Assembly (NCBI GenBank): GCA_964017045.1 | Contig: OZ024796.1 | Span: forward strand, 21,661,510 to 21,725,509 | Reading direction: 5' to 3' | DNA from: Omphiscola glabra | Taxonomy: Eukaryota; Mollusca; Gastropoda; Lymnaeidae | DNA length: 64,000 nt | Shown here: positions 37,445 through 49,300 of the stretch, piece after piece | Position numbering within the stretch: position 1 is the stretch's first letter | How the letters are laid out: each line of letters starts with the position of its first letter | The notes under the pieces: model-generated | Databases searched by the model: none | Seen by the model: only the letters and a program-made list of their open reading frames with translations | What the model was told of the DNA's origin: nothing | Position numbers and translations under genes: made by a program

Positions 37445-38880
37445 AGTTATCCCGTAAATGAAAAATATAATTTTCGTTTAACTACTAGTATTTTGTATTA
37501 CGCATTCAATTTTCAATGGAAAGTAAATAAATATTTTCTTAAAGTCTTTCCTGAGATAATTTAATTTATTTAAAGAAAATATGTTCAACATTAGTTAACT
37601 CAAATGCAGCCATTACTATACATAATGATAAGCATATATTTAATCAGGTTTTCGTTGTAGCGTATGTTTGTTTGAGACGGTACGGAAATTAAAGTTAACA
37701 CATCACCCATGCCAATGTGTCCTTCATCAACGCTGGCCTTAGGTAAACTTTCGCCCTGTGCGAAGCACCCGTTCGGCGCCCCCTTCCCTGGAGAATGAAA
37801 AAAAATCTTTTCCGAGTTCCGGAATATTTTTGCTCCATGAGAACTTTCTCTGCTTTGCGCTTGCGATTTTGCGCCCTGGAAAGCTTTTTGTTCCCCATAT
37901 TCTTTCTGCTGAAATAATTGTAAGAGGAACAAGGCAATACGGTATTAATAAATTAATTTCCACGCCTTTTCGGTTGGTCCAAACCCCAGTGTTAGTATCC
38001 AAATTAAGAATGCAACTTTCAATGTATGAAAACTCATTGTATGAAAAGCGATTGTACGAAAAGTTAGAATACCGTCTCTCGAACACGGACCCGAGGTTCA
38101 CACTTCTCTATAATAAACTAAGGGAATTTAAATATTTACTGGGCGCCCCAATGGCCACGGCGCCCTGTGCGAGGTCGCACACCCTAAAGGCCGGCTTTGC
38201 ATTTATAGATTCTCTTCTCCCCCCCCCCCCCCCCCCAACAGTAACTTTATAATATTTATATTGAACAGTTTGTGGTCAGGATTCCGTTCATGAAAATAGT
38301 TAACAACTGATGTTAACGAATTTCAGTCTAATTGCAATAACTTTTTAGAAGCTGCCATCCAGCCCCCGTCCCACTCATTTACATTCTCATCTCCCCAACC
38401 TTCGTACTTGCCCCCCCTCCCATAGTCTCCACAAGAAACTTCCCACCTGCCTCCATCGACTCCACAAAAACCCACACAACCATTCGTGATAGAATTACAA
38501 GTTAATGAATTGCAGCTAATAATTATTGATTTCATTATACACTAAACAAATGTATATAGTTTAAAACAAGAAAGTACTAATAAAGGAGAAAAAAAACATT
38601 TAGTACGCTTGCTATTTCAAGTCTATTGCTACAAGGTTTCTGCGTTCTGAGTTATTGCTAATCCATATTCTTCTTTTGTTTAAAACACGTGGCATTTCTT
38701 TCACGTGACATTCACATACATCTCAAAGCCTCGAAATTTCATTGTTCCGTCTAAGTCTTGAGCAGGCGATGTGAATATTTAAAACCAGAGTTAGGTAATT
38801 ATATATTCGACAACGTCATCTAATTCTAATGGCTTGAATAGCACATTAGTGCCAATTATATACCCAGATTACGTAATCTA
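37445..38880. other. Intergenic, no gene seen
   Basis: Open frames on both strands at 37600-38250 overlap each other. A poly-C tract is at 38220-38236. GGCGCCCC-type words near 37770 and 38140 suggest MITE debris, but no pair of ends could be matched. Confidence 0.35.
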
Positions 38881-38883
38881 GAC

Positions 38884-39072
38884 CAGTGCTTCTCAAACTT
38901 TTTAGTATGGCGGACCGGCAGGACTTTTTTTCCATTGCACCAGGGACCGGTGCACTATTTTTCTTGTACTGACGTGGTAGCGAAATGAGTTTTCTTGAAA
39001 ACTTCTGCGGACCGGCGGATGATGGCCCACGGACCGGCACCGGTCCGTGGACCACCACTTTGAGTAGCACTG
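38884..39072. mobile_element. hAT MITE, 189 bp, perfect 8-bp target duplication
   Basis: Left end CAGTGCTTCTCAAACTTTTT; right end CACTTTGAGTAGCACTG. ATCTAGAC flanks both sides exactly (38876-38883 and 39073-39080). The interior carries repeated GGACCGGC/GACCGGTGC motifs in inverted order (CGGACCGGC left; GGACCGGCACCGGTCCG right). No coding capacity. The target matches the nTCTAGAn preference of Charlie/SPIN-type hATs. Confidence 0.9.
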
Positions 39073-39160
39073 ATCTAGACAACCGATTGTGGCTCTTTGA
39101 CAGCATCTAAAACTACCGAATCTGGCTGTTTGATAATAATCATGAGTCATAATAACTATG

Positions 39161-39313
39161 CAGTTTCGTAGCTAGGGCTAGTATAGTCCAGGCCGGCCAA
39201 GATTTTTTCCGCCACCCTTCCACGAAAAGACTCCGCAGTTGGCCGAAAATGCCACCTACATACAAAGAAAAACAGGGCCGTCATCTCCTCCGAACCACCT
39301 TTCTACGCCACTG
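39161..39313. mobile_element. hAT MITE, 153 bp, degenerate
   Basis: Left CAGTTTCGTAGCTAGG and right TTTCTACGCCACTG are degraded inverted ends of the CAGTGGCGTAG group seen at 23.8 kb. The flanks TAACTATG and TAATAATC match only partly, so the insertion is older. Confidence 0.6.
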
Positions 39314-39319
39314 TAATAA

Positions 39320-40095
39320 TCTTGTTATAACCAGTATAGAAATATTTCGATATTGGTGCATTGCTGTACTACAGTTGCAGCCAGAGTGGAAAATAAGTTT
39401 TGCTATCGCCAGGTGTTGCTGAGGTCTAATTTTGTCCCTAGTTAATTTTTAAGCAATAGAACCATTTACACACACAATACCTTTTCCCAACGCCACTCTC
39501 CAGTAAAGAAGACGAGATGGGTGTGGATAGAAAAGCATACTTATCGGGGGATATACATTTATTCTTGAGAGAGAGAGAAAGAAAGAGGGCTAGAATGAGA
39601 GAGACGAGAACACTGCCTGGCCATAAACTAGTGGGGCACAAAAGTACAATGGATTGAGCAGTGGCTCATTGGCTATCATCAGTTTTTTTATAAAACTCAA
39701 TCGATCTTCTCATATTGACTCCTTTATACTTTGGATTCAATCATTTCTCCCATTGATTATTTAACTCCTTTATTTACTGTGACCATTTTTACAATGGCTC
39801 AATAGAGAAAAGGCTTTGTTACGTCGTGACCTAGTGCAAGAATCTAATCAAACCCAATGACTGACGGAGATCAATTAACAGTCCATTTATTTGGGTAAGG
39901 ATTTGTTAAATAGTAAACAGACTTAACGGATGGAGTTGGAATAAACAGCACTTTTAGGTGGCTGACTGGTGTTTGGATGTGTGTACAAAAAAAAAAAGGG
40001 GGGGGGGGGTTGGTAATTGTCCTGGCGTCACACATGACGGCTAAAACAATTGCTGAAATAAATGCACAATTCTGTTAACATGGTAATACCTTCCC
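39320..40095. other. Intergenic, no gene seen
   Basis: A GA-rich patch (39566-39602) and an A/G homopolymer junction at 39987-40010 are the only low-complexity features. No exon or repeat with ends was found. Confidence 0.4.
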
Positions 40096-40099
40096 AACC

Positions 40100-40735
40100 A
40101 CATGCCCATATTCATAGTCTTCCTAACACACTCTTGGATCTCTAGCCCATATTCACAGTCCTATCACACTTGTGGATCTCTAGCCCAGTATTCAGTCCTA
40201 CCACACACTTGGATCTCTAGTCTCATAATCACAGTCCTACCAAATATTTGGAACTCATCTCATACTCACAGTCCTACTACACACTTGGATGTCTAGTCTC
40301 ATATTTACAGTCCCAACACACACTTGGATCTCTAGCGTCATATTTACAGTCCTACCACACACTTGGATCTAGCCTCATATTTACAGTCCTACCACACACT
40401 TGGATCTCTAGTCTCATATTTACAGTCCTACCACACACTTGAATCTCTAGTCTCATATTTACAGTCCTACCACACACTTGGAACTCTAGCCTCATATTTA
40501 CAGTCCTACCACACACTTTGATCTAATCTCATATTTACAGTCCTACCACACACTTGGATCTCTAGCCCAGTATTCAGTCCTACCACATACTTGGCACTAG
40601 TGTCATATTCACAGTCCTACCACATACTTGGATCTAGTCTCATATTCACAGTCCTACTATACACTTGGATCTCTAGTCTCAAATTCACACAGACCTTCCG
40701 CACACTTGGATCTCTAGTTCTAATTTACAGGGCAG
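40100..40735. repeat. Minisatellite, about 37-40-bp units
   Basis: About 15 copies of ACAGTCCTACCACACACTTG followed by GATCTCTAGTCTCATATTT. Many units carry small deletions (loss of CTCT or CTAG), so unit length varies and frames do not persist. Units at both edges are the most diverged, as expected for unequal exchange in the centre. Confidence 0.95.
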
Positions 40736-41711
40736 AGGTATGTTAGTGTAGACACTGACAGATACAAACTGAATCCACACACAAGAGTTTAAAGGTCCTG
40801 TATTCAATCAACAGCTTATACTGTTGGTTTTAAACATTTCACATACCAGTACAAAAAACAACAGTATTGAAATGTTCAAGTTGGAACATTTATGCACATA
40901 ACATACCACATAATCACCTTCAATGAAAACACATGATATCCACTAGCACCTCTTCTATTCTGGTACAAATTTAAATTTAAACATGAGCACAGCACATGTT
41001 CCGAGTACCGGTATCCAGGGCAAATATTTAATGCTGTTAAGGCAGGGGATGCGGAAAACATATTAATTTCTAAGCATTTGTTTGGTTAACAGTTGTAATG
41101 AAACCTCCGATGCATTCAAATGTGTGGCATATCATGATATGAGCCAAAAAACATGATTCAAGCAGAACAAGAGAACACTGTGACATTATGAACACACTTG
41201 GCAACAACACATGACAACAAATCAGATTGGCAAGAAGATCAAAGCAATTGTTAATATTTACACAAGGAAGGAACACAATTTTTAAATTAATAACATGAGA
41301 TTTTTTAAAGGGACCAAACAGAAGGTTCCAGAAATTAAAATTCTGCCGTCTCTTGCGTCTGACCAACGTTAGGTGGTGCGCAGTGACCAAAAAAAGATTG
41401 ACGGTGCTGACAAAATGCAGAGGAAACGTATTACCAGAAAATTATACTATACAAATATTTTTAAAATAACCTTATTAAAAAAAATGTATTTATATACCGG
41501 TACTTAAAAACATGTAAACAGGAAAAATACCACCTCCCTTGTCTTTATTTTCGCCAAGAGTTTAAGATTTAAACCATTGACATTTTTATCGGGTAATCCT
41601 TTGCTTTTAATACTCATGAATTAACGACTCCAAATTCCCGTCAATATAGAATACAAGTGAGCAGCAATAATTTTCCATGTCACCCTAATATCAAACAGTA
41701 GTATCTGCAAG

Positions 41712-41752
41712 TACGACCCCCCAAGGGGATCCTACCTACAGGTTGAGAACAG
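41712..41752. mobile_element. Right-end remnant of a SPIN-like hAT MITE
   Basis: CGACCCCCCAAGGGGATCCT then ACCTACAGGTTGAGAACAG parallels the right end of the element at 29423-29620 (GACCCCCCAAAGGGG..CCCACAGGTTGAGAAACACTG). The left part is absent. Confidence 0.6.
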
Positions 41753-41839
41753 CTAATTTAGACCATTCTCAATCCATGAGATTAACATACTTATTGCCTT
41801 AATAGGCCACATTATGTTAACACACTTAATGCCTTGTAG

Positions 41840-42574
41840 CAGACCTGTTTACCCTGGCACTCCTAAAATCATTCAATATCATCTCAAAATCATACTGTAA
41901 GTTATCTTAATGGTGAATAAATAAATAGACAGTATATATAATGTATACAATAACTAATCGCATTGTGTGTCTAGTGGGATTGAGTTAAGCTGGTGTAAAA
42001 AAGGTAACGTCTAAAATTAGATGTTTGTTTTGGAGAGTGATTTCCTATAGATATTAAATTATACTGAGTGACAGTGCAGTCCGAACGAAATAATTAATTA
42101 TGTTACATAATTCAGAAAAGAACAAAACAAAAGCGGTGATTGGCTAAAATTGTCACTGGGCAACTACGCTAATATTGCTGTGACAAGTGAGTTAATTATG
42201 AAAATGCACAAAGCAAAAATATGATCGTCACCACTATCATTACAAAAATATGGCAGTGTTAATTGTGATTTGTATAGACTTAAATATTTATACAGCAATC
42301 CGTGCCCCACCCCACCAGTACACAAAATCTCCTAAATCAACACCACTGCCTTCCCCACTCAGAGCAATCTTAATAATTGGTCCCCAACCAATCGTATTTC
42401 TTAATCCATTGACTGCTGGATGTATAAAGCAGGTTTAAGAACCGAAAATATACTTTTTATTTATTTATTTTTTTAATTGGAAAAACTACCGGAATGTATA
42501 TATTTTATCAACCAGGTTTCTTAAATTTGTAGTTGTAACAAGTTTGGCCAAAATTTTAAGAGTAAACATGTCTG
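41840..42574. mobile_element. 735-bp copy of the CAGACC..GTCTG repeat family
   Basis: Left CAGACCTGTTTACCCTGGCA and right TTAAGAGTAAACATGTCTG are inverted relatives (TGTTTAC and GTAAACA inside). Flanks CTTGTAG and CTTGTAA resemble a target duplication. The interior is non-coding. The copy at 37283-37440 is an internal-deletion version, and 6210-7830 is an interrupted version. The class is unassigned; the CAG start would suit hAT. Confidence 0.7.
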
Positions 42575-42579
42575 CTTGT

Positions 42580-43355
42580 AAGCAACGGTGTATTAACAGA
42601 GTCGATGCCTTATAGGCAAATGTAATAAGAGACTCAATGCCTTATGGGGAAACTTGAGAAAGATAAAGGCCTACAGATCAAACCAAATCAGTGATACTTT
42701 AGTACAGCCACCTCATTCAAGGCATGAGAATTTGATACCTTGCATAACCTTGGTCCAAGTGACAGGGAAAATCATCGAGTTCAATACTTCACACAAAATT
42801 TAAAGTTTCTAAGAAAGTAAAGAGATGTCAGATCTGGAAAGGACAGTTCTTCAAGATACCGGTACAACTTCAACTAGCCTCTACAACACATGTTGCTGCT
42901 TACAGTGATGTATTTGATATATAAGTAAAAATGGTCTTCAGATTTTGTTTGTTTCATACTTGAATATTTTAACCAGTTAGTAAAGGAAATCCAATTGCAA
43001 TACTATCAACAAAATCTCAAATTCATTTTTTTTTGTAAAACTACAACCATCTTCCAAGTTCTTTATGTTCTCAATAACATACATTACATTGAAGTGTTGC
43101 ATTGCCTTGTGTGCTGGCACTGTTCTGTAATAAAACACTGTTTTCTAGCTAGCACTTAAAAATTCTGCAGGAAGACATATGTAAAAACTTTTTGTTTCAA
43201 TTCATGATTCCAATGAACATGTAGAAAGCTCTGCGTAGAACAATCAAGTTTCATAAGCCTGACAGGAGCTTGACTATGTGACACATGACATCTGATCAGG
43301 GTAGGCATGTGAAAGTACACATCAAATGCCTATTTTTCTGGACTGCACTCTGCTT
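42580..43355 (-). other. Probable 3' UTR and flank of NDC1
   Basis: Lies directly after the NDC1 stop on the minus strand. No clear AATAAA is present on the minus strand between the stop and 42580; the nearest AATAAA cluster (about 42470-42450) is inside the repeat at 41840-42574. No other gene is seen. Confidence 0.35.
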
Positions 43356-43359
43356 CATG

Positions 43360-46300
43360 TTACACAAGGTATTCAATAAATGGCTGAAGTTTCTTGAAAT
43401 ATTCCTGAGTCAGCCGCATGTCACTGCAAACAATAGGACAAAGATACTCAAAGGTAAGGATATGTAATGACTAGAACCATCATATATTTAAATGGCCATA
43501 AGTTAAAATTTTAAAATTTTTCCTTATGAACTATCATATTTGAATTAACGGGGCACACTACTGAAAAGTAGTAGTAAGGTAATGCAACAGCTCTGTTAAT
43601 TACTGATACAAATGAAATTGAAGTAATGTTTTCATGAAATCCTGAAAGGAAAATTCGTTTTGGCAATGTGAATAGAAAATTTTAAAAACAATTTTCAATA
43701 AACTTAAATGGGAAAAACTGGCTACAATACTTCCTAATCACTTTTCAAACTGGCAAAATTAAATGCCAAATCAGTGGTTGCCAAATTTTTATTTCCTAGC
43801 AGCCCTCTTTTTAGAATCAATTTCTTTAGAGGATATTTTGGCAAACATATGTCTTAAACTAGTGTTTGGGAGTTTCCTGGGGCGGCCTTGGTACTCCTGA
43901 GTACAGATTGGGAACCATTGCTCTATTTAAGGGCTTTATAATAAAGTTGCATCAACTGTAGTAGTTTCCAAATCCACATCCTTATTTGATATAATTCAAT
44001 TAGCTGCATCAAGACATCAAACCTTTTATAAAATGATTATCTAATAAAGGGTGATTTTTATCAAAACAACATACTCCAAGTGCGGTCTGTAAGTATTGAC
44101 AAGCCGATAAATGGCAGCTTTGTTCACAGAGTGCAACTTGAATCTTAATAAGGCATCCGATGGAGTGTCCTGATTCCCATTAGTTCGTCTAAGAACACTT
44201 GTTGTCAGTTTAAAATGCTTTTCCATTACCTGTTGAAAATGTTTGTATATCTTAATCATTTCTTTTTAAAAATTGTTATTCCCAAAAATGTTTGCTAAAA
44301 TAAAATGATTACAAGAGAAATGAACAAGCAGACTGAAGCAGTCACTGAATATCTCAGATATCTGACTCCATTAGTTGTAAAATGGCTACAACATTTGATG
44401 TGATAATAACATTTCTTACCTCATGAAGGTCCAGCAAAATAGAGAACAAAGTAGGCAGTGTACTTTGTACAACACCAAACTTGTCTTCTCTTAGTGACTT
44501 TGATGCTACAAGTGAGACGGCTGAAAAGCAAGTAAAAATAATAAATGAATCCAGTTTAAGTCAACATCAGGGACAATCAGATCAGTGGGTAACCCACTCC
44601 ATGCCAGGCAACCTTTTTTGATGGAGGAGACATTTATAAAAATTATATCTGATGAGGAAATATGCCGGGAGCAGTATGCCATTGGTGGCAGAACAATCAC
44701 CAACCTACTCTTTGCGGATGATATAGACAGACTGGCTGGAAGCGAAGAAGAGCTAGCCAACCTAGTAAAGAGTCTCGACAAGACTTCATCGTCCTTTGGC
44801 ATGCAAATCAGTGCAGAAAAGACAAAAATGATGACGAATAGCACCACTGGCATCGCCACTGAAATTAAGGTCGGGGAGGAAAGACTAGAGAAAGTTGGTA
44901 GTTTCAAATACCTAGGATCAATATTTTCATAAGAAGGCTCCAAGCCCGAATTGATGGCCAGGATTGCGCAGACCACAACAACACTAAAGAGGCTCAAGAA
45001 AATATGGAATGACAAAAATATAGCCCCCAGCACCAAAATCAGGCTGATGTGCTCACTAGTCCTCTCCATTTTCTTGTATGCCTGTGAGTCCTGGACATTA
45101 ACAGCAGAACTGGAAAGGAAAATGAAGGCGATGGAGATGAGATGTTTCAGAAGCATTCTTGGCATCTGCTATAGAGACCATATCACCAATGAACAAGTGA
45201 AAGAAAGGATTCGTAAAGCAATTGGGCAGTACGATGACCTCCTGGTGTCTGTAAAAAAGTGCAAACTTGAATGGTTTGGCCACGTAACAAGAAATCATGC
45301 AAGGCACAACTAGAGGAGGGAGAAGAAGAGGGAGGCAGAGAAAAAGATGGGAAGACAACATCAAAGAGTGGACGGGATTAAAACTAGTCGAGGCCTTGCG
45401 TAGTGCAGAAGACAGAGAGGAATGGAGAAGGATAGTTCTCAGGTCATCTGTGTCGCCCCAACAGTCCAAGGACTAAGGGACATGATGATGATGATGATGA
45501 GTATGATGATGATGATGATGAGTATGATGATGATGATGATGATGGAGTATGCCATTATGGATTAGTAAAAAACCTGTCTCATCTATTCCTCAAAGAGCCG
45601 CATGCCGCCAACCCAGCGATAAATCCCCGATTGTGTTAGCGAATTCATCAAAAAAGAAACACCAATTCAAAAATTAAGTTGCAATTATAAAAGGCAATTT
45701 TGATTTTACAAATTATTTGGCGTAATGCTAATTTATCAAAGTCTATTATGTTAGTAAAACTCAATCAGTACCTTCAATGGCCCAGATCTGTAACTGACAG
45801 GAAGCAAATAAACTTCTACTACTTGTGTCTGGATATTCTGCTAAAACTTGAGAAATCAATGGAAGACTACTAACAGCTGACAGAGACTGGGGAGAAAAAT
45901 GTCAACATTCATGGTTACACTGATGCAACATATCCAGAGACCCACACACTGCTGAAACTAACCAAAACATTGTAAATTGTGGTTGTACTCAGATGTTGAT
46001 AAGTCAGTGTTATTTCTTAAAAATCAATCTCTACAGCACAAATTTCTTAACAGGCACACAATATGACAAAGCAATGTCAGTTACGTGTAAGATGACAAAA
46101 TATGAATATTACCTTTGCTAGAAATGATGAGGTTTTAAGTTCCTCTTCCGAACTACTTAACATTTCTGTCAAAAATAAAATATACACACAATTTGTTTAT
46201 TTTAAATATAGCATTATGCAAATGATCAGTAAGGCCGTCATTCTACTAACATAATTATTTTTGCTACCGGTATGTAAATTTTACACTTGATTCAGTATGG

Positions 46301-49300
46301 AAGTAAAATATTCATGTGAAAGGTAAGGAACATCCAAAATATAATTTGTACCTGAAGACTCGGTGCCACTGACTCTATGACTCAAAGAGGACGCCGTATC
46401 TCCTGCAAGAAAAATGGATGTAAATCTGTTTAAACCATTGTTTGAAGTACAGCCTTAGTGTTAAAATATGGTGACAAAACTCAAAGCAAACTTTTGATGT
46501 CACTCTAAAATCATTAATAGCTCACATGATTACAAATATGTGCAAAAGATAAAAGAACAAATATTTTTGTATACGGATTAGGGATGATCTCTGTGGATCA
46601 AAGTCAAGTAGTAGTTGTTAAAGATATATAAGATTTAAGGATTAAATTACATTTAAAGTAACTAATCTTTAATGGACAAATGTTATCTGTAAATTACTTA
46701 TATTACAATAAATATTAAAGATATTTATCTGAAGTAAAGGAGACCTATGTTTGGGCCTACCTGAAAGAGTGTGGGAAAATCCTGAAGACTGGCTGGAACT
46801 CTTATGAGCATTTACTGAAACTTTTGACATAATTGTGCCATTTTCTTCCTTAACTCGATCATTTAGTTCTCTAATGACACCAAATGCAACCCCACTAACA
46901 GACAACCAGGTTCTTGGATGGCCACCTGGTTGACTAAGACTGAGCACCTCTTGCCGCCTTGTGTGTGAAAATTTTGACAAACAGCTCAAATCAAGAAAAG
47001 CCAGGTGCTAAAATGATTTTAAAAAGGTAAAATTTAAAAAAACAGACAATAAGTAAGAAAATATCTTAACAACATGAAACGAACATTTAATAGTCAGTAA
47101 ATTACACACTTATATGTGGCTGACATATTTTAATCATCCGTAGCTGGTAAAATATTGTCTTGTCCACAACTATCACCAACCTGTAAGAGAGGGCTTGAAG
47201 TGCAAGCCAGAGCTTCAGGAAGAGTTATGTCCTTGTCCTCCTCCAGTACACAGCTCAAAGCAAACTCTGTAGGCTGAAGTTTAAATTAGAAATAAGAGAA
47301 AATCTACATTTAGTTGTATTAATCTTGATTATTATTGGGTATAAAGGAACTCTGATCTCAGTGAGAACAAAAATAACAATGATTTGTTTAATGTTGTTGC
47401 TAAGGCAAAACCTCTACCACTACAAAATATGAGATCAGAGTGTAAATAAATAAGGGCATCAAATAATGTGGTATTTAAGGTCCTGCTCACTTCAGTGAAG
47501 AAAACTCTGGCCATTGTCCTTGCCAAGGAAGTTGTAAAGACAAGTAAAAAAGTACAAAGGTAGGTCTGCCAGAGGAGGGACAGGTTGAATATTCCAAGCA
47601 ATGAATTGATCGGTGGTAACTCAGGGCTGATAAAAAGATAAAACATCATTAAATTATGTATAAAATATTTACAACAGAGAAATGTTGAGGAGTCAGCACA
47701 GAATCAATTTTATTATCTTGACTTTACTTAAAAGTGTCAATGTTTATATAGCAACGCAAGAAATAATATTTTCAAGTGTTCACATAATAAAATAATGTCC
47801 AAAATCAACCTAACATAGAACGGTATTAAAAGAGTAACATTAAAAACATTGTTGCATATCTATGTAGATTTCAATAAAATATTTTACATAAATTGTTCTC
47901 TTGTGTATGCATATATGATGTTAAATTTACAAAAATAATATAATATTATTTTTGATTAAATGAACTAACTTTGTGGTAATACCAAATGAGCCACTGATCC
48001 AACGTTTGAATAAATTGCCTGAAATAAAAATAGAGAAAAACATTCAGTCACAGAAAATTGATAGCAAATTGGTTGGTATGTGTACTTAACATTTCCACTT
48101 AACTTATAAGTCATAACACATCATAGCCATATTTTAGACTTGATGTTAAATTGTTGTTAGAAGTTAAAAATTAAAAGTGTTAAACAAAATGTAGTTAGCA
48201 TTTACACTGCAACAAACACTGTTGCAAGTTTAGAATTTAAACGTTTATAAAATGATTCTAGGCATTGTCAAAAATTGTGGACCACAATTATCTGTTTTAA
48301 TTGGAAATAATAATTACACATGTGCTTTATTCTTTTCAAGTTTATGCCACCACTTAAAATTAAGATTAAACAAAATGTTTGTTTTTTCAATAAAAAAAAA
48401 CACCAAAGATTTCTGGCTTATCGACTTACCAAACATAAAATAAAAGATGTAAAAGTATTTCACAACATGGGTACTTTGCCAGCAAGTTGCATGCAGCAGA
48501 ACCATAGCTTCATATCTCACTCTAAATGACTTTGATCTCTACAAAGAAATAATAGAATAGCATACACTAATTATCTATCAATATTATTCTCTATGTATGA
48601 AAGAAAGTATGGCGTGTAAAATAAAATTCCTGATAATTCGATAAATGAGATTCTTGAAAATACTGCAATCGCATTGGGTGGGTAATAACTTTTTTCCTTT
48701 ACAGAAATAGTATCAATTTAAATATGATGTAATGAATCTGCTGTGTAAAAGGAGGGGTGGGACATAAGAATATTAATATAGTTCAGAGGCGTAAAAAAGT
48801 GTGTGGTGGAGTACATTGGGTGAGGGGGGAAGCACTAATTGGGATTGAATGATTCTTATAAAGTGTGTTACTGGAAAGCATGTTTTGTCAAGTGACTTTA
48901 GTAGATGGGAAGTTCACGCTAGTGGCTAATTATATATTTAAACAAAATTTCATTAGGAAAGAATTTGTAATTTACAGAATCATGATGGATGTTAAAATAT
49001 GTGATAACCTGTTTTAATCTATTATCTAGGAACTTAAAATTGTATGCTAATGTATTGGTTTCAACATTGGAATACTTGGATATTATATATATATATATAT
49101 GTGTGTGTGTATATATAATACACATATCCACACAAAATCCAAGAGCATTTTTATAAAATAAAATAGGAAAGTAATATTCACAACCTCCCCAATACTAAGC
49201 ATGGAAATGAAGTATAAAGATACAGTACAGTTCAGTGATCTAGTTAAGTAACTATTTCATACTTGCACATGGGGAAAGGAAAGATAATACTGCTGTTGTT

